A stretch of DNA of 64,000 nt, taken from Schizochytrium sp. TIO01 (lineage: Eukaryota; Sar; Bigyra; Thraustochytrida; Thraustochytriidae). This document shows positions 1-12,778 of this stretch, one piece after another. A program made the translations under genes and the position numbers. The stretch lies in assembly GCA_004764695.1 (NCBI GenBank), contig SMSO01000005.1, positions 223,501 through 287,500 of the forward strand, read 5' to 3'. Each line of letters begins with the position of its first letter. The stretch's first letter is position 1. A model generated the notes under the pieces. It did no database searches. It worked only from the letters and a program-made list of their open reading frames with translations, and was not told where the DNA came from.

Positions 1-499
1 TCTATTGGATCATGTCTTTGTCTGTAAAAACCAAATTTAACCTGCAAACTCTTCCAAAATGGGGAATGCTGATCATTACAAGGAAGTTTTTACTTGCTTA
101 GGGATTTCAAGTAATCCTTGGTTGAAGTTAAAACTAAGAGCGCTGTGCGCATTGCATTAACCAGCATCAATACCGTGGACAAAGAGTAGGGGGTAAACAG
201 ATGCTGCGTATATGGTGTCGTCAAAGCTACATCCAGTTCTTTCTCCTCACAACTAGAAACAAAACAAAAGAAACATTGAAGTACTCATTGATAGCGCCGT
301 TGTAAGGACATGCACCATCTTCCTATAATACACGACTTGAAGGCAATTGTTAATCTCAGCTATTCAAGCGTAACCTCAAGCCATAAATTTACTTTAAAAC
401 ATAACATAAGGGTTCCGGCCCACGAACTGGGTGGCGAACATTTCTTTAATTTTATTCTTAATGTTATCGACATTGGAAAAAGGTCACTTCCTGCATATC
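1..499. other. Intergenic, 3' flank of the first Cys-rich gene
   Basis: I see no gene, RNA or repeat that I can support here. Short open frames exist but lack codon structure or recognisable motifs. From about position 480 the sequence matches the 3' end of the second Cys-rich gene near 6781, which marks the left edge of the duplicated unit. Confidence 0.5.
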
Positions 500-3400
500 T
501 TATGCAGAACCACCTCCATCACCACAAACAGATGCATCCTGCGAGAATCTATAAGATGCCGTGTATGCTCTCACACCATTGCACTCATCAGCTAGAGTGC
601 AACCATTCTCTGTCGTTTGGTCACATTGACGAATCCGAAATCGGTTCTCAAAAAGATGAGGCCGTTCCTCATACGTGAAGTCGATTGTCGTTCTATACTT
701 GCAAGGAAGCTCTAGCGCTGGAATGAAGAGCTCCTCAACCCATTCAGACGAAGACTCATCATAGTAGTCAACGAAGAATCCCTTCTCACAAACATCTGTA
801 GAGGTTGCGTAGTTCGTACTATTGGAGCATGTGTTGTCCGTAGTAATCGCTCCAGTCCCATGTGCTGCAACCTGTTGCTGAATAGGATATGTGTTCTGAG
901 TAATTCCAGACTTGCACTTGCCTACGTCAACGGTATTATACTCACGAGAAATAGCCTTGCAGTATTGCATAGCCCATTCTTCTCCTCTTGCCGCAAGATT
1001 CGAGTTATCTTTCCAGATAGTTTCGAAACACGTTTCTGCCGGATTCGATTCTTCCTGGAAAACATTGGCTGTATTGCACCACGTTTGCACTGCAGCCTGG
1101 ATCTCTTTATTGTTTTGCCGTTTGATGGTGGGGTCAACAAGACTCTTGGCGAGTGCGAGAGCTGTACTCATTCTCATCCATGTACAATTAAAGAAAACAC
1201 CGGGGATTGAAATATCGGTCGGTGTAGACTCCATGTAATTGATCGTAGCTGTTGGGCAGAACCCAGTTGAATCAGCATTCGTGGCACGATCAGAATCCGT
1301 CTCAAAAATATGATCAAAGTCCAAGCGGTACCCTGTAATACCATCAACTTTCTTTTTACCTCGGGCAATCATTTTCTGGCATGTAATTTGAATATGAAGA
1401 GAATTCTCAAATTCGAGCACCCAAGTTCGAGACGCACCTCTATCCGTCTTATCCATGTCTTTTTCGTCGTAGTCGACACGAGAAAACACCTGCTCAAGCT
1501 GGGTGACACTTGCTTCATTTCCATTTAGTGTCCAGCCTGAACCAGGATCATCAAAGCAGGCATTCGCAGAGAGTGTATAGGTTGTTGCGCTGTTGAAAGT
1601 AAAGATCGCGTCTAACATTACCGCGCGCTCTCCAAGCGTGGTGTTGATGGATATCTCTTTCTCTGGGAATGTATAGAGCTCCATGACGGCAGGGGGTGAG
1701 CTGTTGCTTGCAAGACAAGGAGATCCAATAGCGCCAATGTTTTCCTGGCCGTACGCGATCAATTCAGCTCGTGTCTTATTATACGTACAGTTGTTACCTG
1801 CATGATCCAACTGGGATGTGCAGATATCTTCATGAATTGCGCAATCATCAATTGAGCGTCCATCACAAATGACCCATGCATCGATGATGTAGTCTGTTTC
1901 GTTGAATGGAACAAGCTCCGGATCACCATAGGCGACGCATTCAGGGCAGCATTTCTTAATTTCAGAATAGCTCTCTGTGTAGGAGATATTGAGACTGAGA
2001 ATACTGTTATTACCCTCCAGATTCTGACAGTACGCTGCATCTGTTGGATTGCTCATGTCGCAGTATGGACGCTCCAATTCCTGGCTACGACAGTAACCAT
2101 CCTTGGTAAGGGTAACGCTCGTTGAGTTGAGTTCATCGCAACATTGTTCACATTCACTGAGTTCTTCAAAGGTTGTTGTTTCGGTAACACAAATTTGAGG
2201 AGATCGAGCAGCTGCTAAAGTGCAGTTGAGGCAACTGCCTCGAACTTCAACTGGCGGATCGGTAGGCGGAGGGGTGGGTCGGGGAACTGTGGGTCCATCA
2301 GTTGATGGTGTGGGACTCTGAGTAGGGGGTGTGGGACTCTGAGTAGGGGGTGTAGGACTCTGAGTAGGGGGTGTAGGACTCTGAGCAGGGGGTGTGGGAC
2401 TCTGAGTAGGGGGTGTGGGACTCTGAGTAGGGGGTGTGGGACTCTGAGTAGGGGGTGTGGGACTCTGAGTAGGGGGTGTGGGACTCTGAGTAGGGGGTGT
2501 GGGACTTTGAGTAGGGGGTGTGGGACTCTGAGTAGGGGGTGTGGGACTCTGAGTAGGGGGTGGGGGACATTCATTTGTTTGCACCGCGATTTGAATTTCT
2601 ATACCTGACACAGGTAAACAGTCGTTCTGAACTACACATTCACTCCCAATTACATCACATCGTTCGAATGAGATGTTACGATGGAACAAGTTTGGATATT
2701 CCGAGCCATTGATCGTGGCGTTTTCACAAAGAGGACTGTTCACAGGAATGAAGAACTCGTCCTCCCACTCACCCGAATCTGGGTTTTGAGTCTGGATTTG
2801 CACTCCGTCAGTACATTCATCCGGCTTTGATTTCGGATATTCAGCAATACTCTCCATACAAACGGAGTCCGTAAAGTACCCAGAGCTACGCACAAAATAT
2901 GCTTGACGATCAGCCACATACTGAAACCAGCTGCTCTCGGCAATATCTGCAATGCAGTCATTGTATATAGCTTCATCGTAACCCGAACCGTCGCTATACA
3001 TGCTGTCAATTTGACAAACCAGGTCAGCCCAATTCTCGCTCGTATCAGAACAGTCGTCAACACAGTTTCCAGTACCACAAATGTAACTAATGCACGTGTC
3101 TACAGAGTCGATTGTAAGGTCCGTCACCACACCAGTCAAGTCATTCATAGAACACCACTCTCGCACGCTCGCTTCGAGATTAGACTCAGAACACGAGGAG
3201 TCAACAAGTGCTTTGCAAGCTTCGACACAGCTTCCAAGTTCTTGACGTAAACACGCGTCATCCTGCTCAATCGAAAGAGCTCTGGACTCTACAGTGTTCT
3301 CTGAGATGATACCAGACCTGCAAAAGCCTCGAACAGTGCTCAAATCAGAAGTTGAGGAAGCTATTTGACGCACAGTGATATCAAGACGAGAACGTTTGTT

Positions 3401-4358
3401 GGAGGTCTTATAGCAAACGATTGAAGTAAAGACCGTTTTATCCAAGTTCTGAATGTCCCAGCGATACAGTGTCAACGACTCCTCTGTTAAGGTCCAGGTA
3501 CTAGGAACGGAGGCATCACCTGAGATTGTCCACGCATCAGAGCTAGCATCGGCAAAACAGTCAGCTGCCGTGAGAGAGTATTCTGTGGCATTCTCGGTGA
3601 CCTGTACACTCGAGATGACGCCTCGTTCTCCAAGTGTAAGATTGATAACTTGTCCTTCGCCATCATACATGACCATGTATGGAGAGCGTTCTCCATCCCA
3701 CATAAGTGATGATTGACAGGGGCCTCCACTGGTATCCCAGTCGTACCACCAGGGTTGATCAGCAGTCAGAATCAGGCTGGCGGGTTTTCTTCACATATTC
3801 ACATGTCTGATCCCATGGATCTCTGCGATTCCTGCAACGTACTGGACCATGCTCGCAGTCACTATTTCTGTCATCACAGATGACCCAATTGGCTCTGGTT
3901 CCGTTGAAAGCTGTGCACCTCGGGTCACCCCAACAGTTGCACTCAGCACAGCAGGTCTCATTCGACAATACCTGTGGATTGAAGAATTCTATGTTCATAG
4001 TTAATGTTGTTGTAGACAAATCGCAATTGCTACAAATCGGTGTAATAACTTCATACTCTTGACAATCGCCAGTAGACATTTGCAAACTCCGTGTTCGTTG
4101 TTCTGGTGTAATGCCGAAAAGGCGACGAGCGTTCGATGTAGGGCTTGGGCAGCAGCTTGAAAATTCCAACGATGCACTGATTGAGTCACCATCCAGGAGA
4201 GCAAGATAGTCTGTAGAAGTTGTGTCGCATAGAAGTCCTATATCGAAGGAAGCATTTTGTGGCTGGCAAGACTCGAGTAGGCTTTTCGTATTCTCAAAGA
4301 ATGTAGTCAAAAGGAGTAGAACCAAAAGTACACTCATGGTGTACTTGATGGAGTTCAT
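500..4358 (-). CDS. Large secreted Cys-rich protein, copy 1, with Pro/Thr/Ser linker; one-base frameshift
   Basis: The product is an extracellular or cell-surface protein of unknown function, and I do not recognise the family. Translation starts at 4358 with a basic-then-hydrophobic signal peptide (MNSIKYTM, then a Leu-rich core). The first 199 codons (4358-3759) end at a premature stop. The remaining 1067 codons (3703-500) are in another frame. Comparison with copy 2 shows one extra base near 3765, so the two pieces are one protein of about 1,260 residues. It has two homologous halves. Each contains a Cys-paired motif around GDP followed by W-V-I-C-D, then a block around LGER and a Cys-rich end with F-I-P-(A/V). 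Many N-x-S/T sites fit secretion. A PTPPTQS linker at about 2575-2308 joins the halves. The frameshift may be a sequence error or a real disruption. A vWD-like fold is conceivable from the GDP motif, but the match is weak. Confidence 0.75.
2308..2568 (-). repeat. 21-bp minisatellite encoding PTPPTQS heptads
   Basis: Roughly a dozen tandem 21-bp units encode PTPPTQS, with one unit reading PTPPAQS. They form a Pro/Thr/Ser-rich linker between the two homologous halves of the Cys-rich protein. Such linkers are usually extended and often O-glycosylated (family knowledge). The units are almost identical, which implies recent expansion or homogenisation. Copy 2 of the gene lacks the repeat altogether. 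Confidence 0.92.
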
Positions 4359-4730
4359 CTTGCCGACTATCGTTTGAGGTTTGCTGTGGTCTAAGTTTGC
4401 TTCAATATATCAAGTTGGTACTGAAGGCTTGTTCAAATATGAAATATTCTAAGGACTGCTTTAGTTTTGAAGGACGTCTCATGCACGCGCAGTCAACAAA
4501 TATAAGGTATAAAGTACCCGGTACGCAGACCTACGTAAACACAACTTCGAAGAGAAAACCGCGTTCAGGAAGGTGTACTTAAGAGGTTATACTTCTTCCA
4601 AACAGGTGATCCCTAAAATCTTAAATCTTAAAAACGTTCGATTGTTCGCTATACTACTACCAAGGGTACGGAAGTGTTTCACTTTAAGAGAAGAGCTCGT
4701 CTGTTTATGGAGGCTGAACTAGTCGGAAAC

Positions 4731-4807
4731 CTCTCTCTCTCTCTCTTCCTTTCTCTCTTTCTTTCTCTCTTTCTTTCTCTCTTTCTTTCTCTCTTTCTCT
4801 CTCTCTC
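4731..4807. repeat. CT-rich microsatellite upstream of Cys-rich gene 1
   Basis: A pure pyrimidine tract of CT and CTTT units lies about 370 bp upstream of the start codon of the minus-strand gene. The homologous tract in unit 2 (10721-10749) is only about 29 bp long, so the locus has changed length since the duplication. Confidence 0.9.
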
Positions 4808-5814
4808 ATGGCTGGTACAAACAAGTTTCTAGTGAAATACACATTGTATTTTCAAAGAATTGCCTCTGCCAGGCGCGCACTTTCATCTGTAACATGTTGA
4901 GCAATTCTCGCTGATATATTCGACAAAATGCGCTTAATCCCTTATTTTATAAAGTTGCTTTGCTTTTCTATCTCTAAGAATCTAACTTAAGCAAGTCCCC
5001 TGTTCTACTTCACACTCCTTAAGATGTTGGGCTTTTTTTCTTAGGGCTAGCTGCACTTCTCCTTGGAAAGAAAATTCTGAGTAATCCTTGTAAGAGAGGC
5101 AATAGCGCTATGGCCTTAAAACGCAGTGTCGTGCTTTGTAGACAAAATGCCCTGGTCAAATGAATGGTGATACACCTTGTTTTGCTTGTGTGAAAATGAC
5201 CTAGATATTCTCAGTGCTAACACTTAGAGCACCTAGCACGACTACAAAATGGCCGCTTTTCACTGCTTTACGACCCATCAGGACGATACAAGGTTAGAAG
5301 TCAATTCTAGTGAGTTGGTAGTAGTATCACTTTTCTATCTAAAGTTTTTTTTGTTTTTTCTTGGAAGATTTCTTTCGGTGGCTAAGTTATTAGGGTAGAT
5401 ACTCATGATTTGGAAGTCAAGGTACATTATTCACTGAAGACTTCTATTCTTTAAAACACTCAATCAACCAGTAAATTCAAGTTGTTTTGGCTTGAGTTCT
5501 TGCCTAAGTTGAAAGATTCAAAATTATTATCCCTCACACGCTAGTGAGAGCGATACTTAGTGCTACCTCGGTACCCTGGTACCTACTATCAAATACCATG
5601 TTCTGTAGTTACTACTTATGAGATCGTAGTGCTGGAACAGAAAAAATGTGCACACGAGTGGTGGGCGGGTATTAGTAATAGTCAGAGTAGGCACTGCTTG
5701 AAAGAGAAGTTCTACAAAAGGGTAAGTAGATAAAATACAGCGAAAATTATTCTGACTTGAGGTTTTACCCAAGCAGAAATAACCTTTGATTGGTAGGCAT
5801 GGCCTACTCTGCCC

Positions 5815-5821
5815 TATAAAA
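5815..5821 (+). promoter_or_regulatory. Conserved TATA-like site with short downstream ORF
   Basis: A TATAAAA heptamer is present here and at 11761-11767 in the duplicated unit. About 80 bp downstream both units keep a 22-codon frame starting with MTLNECAL (5899-5967 here). Between them lies a GTACGT...CCCCCACAG stretch of about 27 nt that resembles a tiny intron. Conservation may only reflect recent duplication, so promoter activity is a guess. Confidence 0.2.
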
Positions 5822-6796
5822 CCTCAGGAGTAAACAACTGAGGCCCTTCATCGGACAGCAGAGGTACGTCGCTTATATTTCCCCCCACAGTTCCGATCAT
5901 GACACTCAATGAATGCGCTTTGCTGAAGAGAAGTAAACTACATTTCGAGCTTAGGTACCTTCTATAGGTAAAATCTATGAGCGTGTAGGTTCGCGGAGAG
6001 CTTGTTAAGGGTTCAAACAGGGAATAAGTAGATTCCTAGATATTCAGTTGTTGTTGAGAACGTTATCTTCAAGCAGATTGAATCCATTTCTATGTTTGTT
6101 TGAGAAATTCTCTGTCTGAAAGCTCGGCATTTACTTCTCAATTCTGCTTTACCTATTATCGATTATCACAAAGATGAAGGGTTCAAGTTCTTTAACTTCA
6201 GTAGAACCCTCATAGTGCCTAAGTCCTAGTAGGTATATGGAGCGCAAATGCACCCTATAGTAATGAGTACTATGGCCTGCTTTACGCGCAATCCCTCGCG
6301 CTCAACTTCCCTCACTGGAGCTTCTAATACTCGTGGCCGGAGACAGAACAGTCTGGTAGTGATTATCTTATGAATATTTTTATAATGATGACTCAGTGCC
6401 TCAACCTTTCACCTTTTCGTTCGTTACACTATTTTCTCGCAACAACAAAAATGCAAGTGCACCTATGGGTAATGCGCGAAATCTTCAACTATCTAATCTC
6501 CATCATTTTTAAACGAACACAGAAAGAAGATTGATACTACTCTTCGTTTTCTTCCAGAACTCTACCCAAGTAGGAAAGCCTTTATTTTACTCGCACCCTT
6601 TCACTAGTCAACGTGCTATCTCTACATCAATATAGGCAAGGGTACCTTGCCTTCCTAATTTTGCAACACTTTAAGGCAAGTCCAACAAGGATTCTTTCTT
6701 CATGGTGTAATTATACCTGCACACATTGGATATATTATTTTCAAATGATAGTCTTAGATTGTTATTGACTCATAAAAAGGTTACTTCCTGCATATC

Positions 6797-9700
6797 TTAT
6801 GCAGAACCACCTGCATCACCACAAACAGATGCATTCTGCGAGAATCTATAAGATGCCGTGTATGCTCGCACACCATTGCACTCATCAGCTAGAGTACAAC
6901 CATTCTCTGTCGTTTGGTCACATTGACGAATCCGAAATCGGTTCTCAAAAAGATGAGGTCGTTCCTCATACGTGAAGTCGATTGTCGTTCCATACTTGCA
7001 AGGAAGCCTTAGCGCTGGAATGAAGAGCTCTTCAACCCATTCAGACGAAGACTCATTATAGTAGTCAACGAAGAATCCCTTCTCACAAACATCTGTAGAG
7101 GTTGCGTAGTTCGTACTATCGGAGCATGTGTTCTCCGTAGTGATCGCTCCAGTCCCATGTGATGCAACCTGTTGCTGAATAGAATATGTGTTATCCAGAA
7201 TTTCACTCCTGCACGTCTTGCGTTTGCCTTTGTTTCCAGGTTTAGGGAAAATAGCACTGCAATATTGCGTAACCCATTCTTTTCCTTTTGCCGCAAGACT
7301 CGAGTTATCACTCCAGATCTTTTTGAAACATCTTTCTGCTGGATCGGAATATTCAGTGAAAACATTGGCTGTATTGCACCATGTTTGCACTGCAGCCTCG
7401 ATCGCTTCTTCGTTTCGCCGTGTGATGGTGGGGTCAACAAGACTCTTGGCGAGTGCGAGAGCTGTACTCATTCCCATCCATGTGCAATCAGAGAAAACAC
7501 TGGAGTTTGAATTATCGGTCGGTGTAGACTTCATGAAATCAATCGTAGCTGTTGGGCAGAACCCAGTTGAATTAGCATCTTCGGGACGACCAGACTCCGT
7601 ATCAATAATATGATCAAAGTCCAAGCGGTACCCTATAATACTTGAATTGGTCTCAACAATCATTTTCTGGCATGTAATTTGAATATGAAGAGAATAGTCA
7701 AATTCGAGCATCCAAGTTCGAGACGCACCTCTATCCGTGCTATCCATGTCTATTTCGTCGTAGTCGACACGAGAAAATGCCTCCTCAAGCTGGGTGACAC
7801 TTGCTTTATTTCCGTTTAGTGTCCAGCCTGAACCAGGGTCATCAAAGCAGGCATTCGCAGAGAGTGTATAGTTTGTTGTGCTATTGAAAGTAAAGATCGC
7901 GTCTAACATTACCGCGCGCTCTCCAAGCGTGGTGTTGATGGATATCTCTTTATTTGGGAATGTGTAGAGCTCCATGACGGCAGGGGGTGAGCTGCTGTCT
8001 GCAAGACAAGGAGATCCAATAGCGCCAATGTTTGACTGGCCGTACTTCTCGATCAAAGCAGCTCGTTCCGGATCATACGTACAGTTGTTACCTGCATGAT
8101 CCAACTGAGATGTGCAAACATCTTCAGTAATTTTGCAATTATCAATTGAGCGTCCATCGCAGATGACCCATGCATCGATGACGTAGTCTGTTTCGTTGAA
8201 TGGTACAAGCTCTGGATCACCATAGGCGACGCATTCAGGGCAGCATTTCTTAATTTCAGAATAGTCCTCTGTGTAGGAGATATTGAGACTGAGAATACCG
8301 TTATTACCCTTCAGATTCTGACAGTACTCTGCATCTGTTGGATTGCTCATATTGCAGTATGGACGCTCCAAGTCCTGGCTACGACAGTAACCATCCTTGG
8401 TAAGGTTAACGCTCGTTGAGTTGAGTTCATCGCAACATTGTTCACATTCACTGAGTGCTTGAAAGGTTGTTGTTTCGGTAACACAAATTTGAGGAGATCG
8501 AGCATCTTCAGATGTTTCGCATTCGATGCAAGACGATATGTTACCTTCGGGCCTTGGATTGTCACAATAATTTGTTATAGCCGAGATTGCAATTTCCATA
8601 CCTGACACAGGTAAACAGTCGTTCTGAACTACACATTCACTCCCAATTACATCACACCGCTTGAATGCGATGGAACGATTGAACAAGTTTGGATATTCCA
8701 AGCCATTGATCGTAACGCTTTCACAAGGAGGACTGTTCACAGGAATGAAGAACTCGTCCTCCCACTCACCCGAATCTGGATTTTGAGTCTGGATTTGCAC
8801 TCCGTCAGTACATTCATCTGGCTTTGATTTCGGATATTCAGCAATACTCTCCATACAAACTGAGTCCGTAAAGTACCCAGAGCTACGTACAAAATATGCT
8901 TGACGATCAGCCACATACTGAAACCAGCTGCTCTCGGCAATATCTGCAATGCAGTCATTGTATATAGCTTCATCGTAACCCGAACCGTCGCTATACATGC
9001 TGTCAATTTGACAAACCAGGTCAGCCCAATTCTCGCTCGTATCAGAACAGTCGTCAAAACAGTTTCCAGTACCACAAATGTAACTAATGCAGGTGTCTAC
9101 AGAGTCGATTGTGAGGTCCGTCACCACACCAGTCAAGTCATTCATAGAACACCACTCTCGCACGCTCGCTTCGAGATTAGACTCAGAACACGAGGAGTCA
9201 ACAAGTGCTTTGCAAGCTTCGACACAGCTTCCAAGTTCTTTACGTAAACAAGCGTCATCCTGCTCAATCGAAAGAGCTCTGGACTCTACAGTGTTCTCTG
9301 AGATGATACCAGACCTGCAAAAGCCTCGAACAGTGCTCAAATCAGAAGTCGAGGAAGCTATTTGACGCACAGTGATATCAAGACGAGAACGTTTGTTGGA
9401 GGTCTTATAGCAAACGATTGAAGTAAAGACCGTTTTATCCAAGTTCTGAATGTCCCAGCGATACAGTGTCAACGACTCCTCTGTTAAGGTCCAGGTACTA
9501 GGAACTGAGGCATCACCTGTGATTGTCCACGCATCAGAGCTAGCATCGGCAAAACAGTCAGCTGCCGTGAGAGAGTATTCTGTGGCATCCTCGGTGATCT
9601 GTACACTCGAGATGACGCCTCGTTCTCCAAGTGTAAGATTGATAACTTGTCCTTCGCCATCATACATGACCATGTATGGAGAGCGTTCTCCATCCCACAT

Positions 9701-10352
9701 AAGTGATGATTGGACAGGGGCCTCCACTGGTATCCCAGTCGTACCACCAGGGTTGATCAGCATCAGAATCAGGCTGGCGGGTTAGCTTCACATATTCACA
9801 TGTCTGATTCCACGGATCTCTGCGATTCTTGCAACGTTTTGGACCATGCTCGCAGTCACTATTTCTGTCATCACAGATGACCCAATTGGCTCTGGTTCCG
9901 TTGAAAGCTGTGCACCTCGGGTCTCCCCAACAGTTGCACTCAGCACAGCAGGTCTCATTCGACAATACCTGTGGATTGAGGAATTCTATGTTCATAGTTA
10001 AGTTTGTTGCAGACAGATTGCAATAGCTACAAATCGGGTTAGAATAGCTAAGAAATTGACAATCGTCAGTAGACGTTTGCAAACTCCGTGTTCGTTGTTC
10101 TGGTGTAATGCCGAAAAGGCGACGAGCGTTCAATGTGGGGCTTGAGCAGCAGCTGGAAAAATTGAACGCTGTATTGATTGAGTCGATAGAAGTAGAGCCA
10201 ATGCCTGTAGAATTTGTAACGCATAGAGATGCTAAACCAAGGATAGCTTCTCGTGCCTGGCAAGACTCGAGTAGACTTTCCGTACTCTCAAAGAATGTAG
10301 TCAAAAGGAGTAGAACCAGAAGTACATTCATAGTGTACTTGATGGAGTTCAT
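6797..10352 (-). CDS. Large secreted Cys-rich protein, copy 2, without the Pro/Thr linker; one-base frameshift
   Basis: This is a close paralogue of the gene at 500-4358, and its function is equally unknown. It starts at 10352 with the same signal peptide. The first frame runs to about 9660 and the second frame (988 codons) runs from 9763 to 6797. Copy 1 reads straight through the junction, whereas this copy has one extra G/C at about 9712. Conversely, copy 2 is intact at 3765 where copy 1 has its insertion. Joined, the protein would be about 1,190 residues with two homologous halves, each with the GDP...WVICD motif, paired Cys and many N-glycosylation sites. The PTPPTQS linker is replaced by a short stretch around NPRPEGN. 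Different single-base lesions in two recent copies suggest assembly errors or early pseudogenisation. Confidence 0.75.
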
Positions 10353-12103
10353 GTTGCCGACTATCGTTTGAGATTTGCTGTGGTCTAAGTTTGCTTCAAC
10401 ATATCAAATTGGTACTGAAGGCTTGTTTAAATATAGAGCATTCTAAGGACTGTTTTGGTTTTGAAGGATGCACGCGCACTCAACAAATATAAGGTATAAA
10501 GTACCCGGTACGCAGACCTACGTAAACACGACTCTGAAGAGAAAACCGCGTTTAGGAAGGTGTACTTTAAGAGGTTATTCTTCTTCCAAAACAGGTGATC
10601 CCTTAAATCTTCAATTTAAAAAGAGCTCGATTGTTTGCTGTACTACTACCAAGGGTACGGAAGTGTTTCACTTTAAGAGAAGAGCTCGTCTGTTTTATGG
10701 AGGCTGAACTAGTCGGAAACCTCTCTCTTTCTCTCTTTCTCTCTCTCTCATGGCTGGTACATACAAGTTTCTATGTGAAATGACACATTGTATTTTCAAA
10801 GAATTGCCTATGCCAGGCGCGCACTTTCATCTGTAACATGTTGAGCAATTCTCGCTGATATATTCGACAAAATGTGCTTAATCCCTTATTTTATAAAGTT
10901 GCTTTGCTTTTCTATCTCTAAGAATCTAACTTAAGCAAGTCCCCTGTTCTACTTCACACTCCTTAAGATGTTGGGCCTTCTTTTCTTAGGGCTAGCTGCA
11001 CTTCTCCTTGGAAAGAAAATTCTGAGTAATCCTTGTAAGAGAGGCAACAGCGCGATTGCCTTAAAATGCAGTGTCGTGCTTTGTAGACAAAAGGTCCTGG
11101 TCAAATGAATGGTGGTACACCTTGTTTTTTTGCTTGTGTAAAACATGACCTAGATATTCCCAGTGCTAACACTTAGATCGCCTAGCACGACTACAAAATG
11201 GCCGCTTTTCTGCTGCATTTATGACTCGACAGGACGATACGAGGTTAGAAGTCAATTCTAGTGAGTTGGTAGTAGTATCACTTTTCTATCTAAAGATTTT
11301 TTATTTTTTTTTCCTGGAAGAGTTCTTTCAGTGGCTAAATTATTAGGGTAGATACTCATGATTTGGAAGTCAAGGTACATTATTCACTGAAGACTTCTAT
11401 AACACTCAATCAACCAGTAAATTCAAGTTGCTTTGGCTTGAATTCTTGCCTAAGTTGAAAGATTCAAAATTATTATCCCTCACACGCTAGTGAGAGCGAT
11501 ACTTAGTGCTACCTCGGTACCTTGGTACCTACTATCAAATACCATGTTCTGTAGTTACTACTTATGAGATCGTAGTGCTGGAACAGAAAAAATGTGCACA
11601 CGAGTGGTGGGCGGGTATTAGTAATAGTCAGAGTAGGCACTGCTTGAAAGAGAAGTTCTACAAAAGGGTAAGTAGATAAAATACAGCAAAAATTATTCTG
11701 ACTTGGGGTTTTACCCAAGCAGAAATAGCCTTTGATTGGTAGGCATGGCCTACTCTGCCCTATAAAACCTCAGGAGTAAACAACTGAGGACCCCTTCATC
11801 GGACAGCAGAGGTACGTCGCTTATATTTCCCCCCACAGTTCCGATCATGACACTCAATGAATGCGCTTTGCCGAAGAGAAGTAAATTACATTTCGAGCTT
11901 AGGTACCTTCTATAGGTAAAATTTATGAGCGTGTAGGTTCGCGGAGAGCTTGTTAAGGGTTCAAACAGGGAATACGCAGATTCCTAGATATTCAGTTGAT
12001 GTTGAGAACGTTATCTTCAAGCCGATTGAATCCATTCCTATGTTTGTTTTAGAAATTCTCTGTCTGAAAGCTCGGCATTTACTTCTCAATTTTGCTTTAC
12101 CTA

Positions 12104-12400
12104 GTTGTAATAATGCAGGGAGGTCGCGCGTACCTAGCTGACAACCCACGCCTGCCTCCGTGTAATTTTAAAAGTTCTTACCTTCTCACTTTACGTCGAG
12201 GTAAATGGAATTTGGTACGTGGCTCTTCTCTTGATGTCAGCAAATCTTACAGGCCTTTGCATCGAGGTACCCATCACGTCTCATCTAAACTTTGTCTTGA
12301 GCTTTTGGGTGCATCATCTACATTATGTCGCAGATGTTTTGGAACTTTGGAGTCTCTTGAAATAGCCGAGCCAATGATTGATTGTTTAGGCTTTCGCCAG
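12104..12400. other. 297-bp segment present only in duplication unit 2 (GT...AG ends, TA flanks)
   Basis: Unit 1 reads continuously from TTTACC into TATTATCG (near 6155). Unit 2 has 297 extra bases between those same words. The extra piece begins GTTGTA, ends CGCCAG, and is flanked by TA on both sides. No terminal inverted repeats are visible. It may be a small inserted element with a TA target duplication, an intron-like insertion, or sequence deleted from unit 1. Confidence 0.6.
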
Positions 12401-12778
12401 TATTATCGATTATCACAAAGATGAAGGGTTCAAGTTCTTTAACTTGAGTAAACCCCTCATGGTGCCTAAGTACTAGTAGGTATATGGAGCGCCAATGCAC
12501 CCTATAGTAATGAGTACTATGGCTGCTTTACGCGCAATCCCCCGCTCAACTTCACTCACTGGAGCTTCTAATACTCGTGGCCGGAGACAGAACAGTCTGG
12601 TAGTGGTTATCTTATGAATATTTATATAATGATGATTCAGTGCCTGGGTCTCTCAACATTTCACCTTTTGGCTCGTTACAATCCTTTCTCGTGACAACAA
12701 AAATGCAAGTGTACCTATGGATAATGCCGAAATCTTCAACTACCTAACCTCCATCATTTTTCAACGAACACAGAAAGA

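Larger units (their letters stand above)
481..6527. repeat. Tandem duplication, unit 1 (gene plus about 2.2 kb upstream)
   Basis: This block is repeated head-to-tail at about 6781-12778. Identity is high in both coding and non-coding parts, including the stretch from 4359 to 6527, which has no gene I can support. The non-coding part holds a CT-rich microsatellite and a conserved TATA-like site. The segment 6528-6780 has no counterpart after unit 2 and is ordinary intergenic DNA. The duplication explains why the two Cys-rich genes share their direction and their flanks. Confidence 0.85.
6781..12778. repeat. Tandem duplication, unit 2
   Basis: This is the second copy of the block at 481-6527. 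The upstream non-coding part (10353-12778) matches 4359-6527 closely, apart from a shorter CT tract and an extra 297 bp at 12104-12400. Homology stops at about 12778, where the sequence becomes GC-rich and unrelated. I see no supported gene in 10353-12778. Confidence 0.85.
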
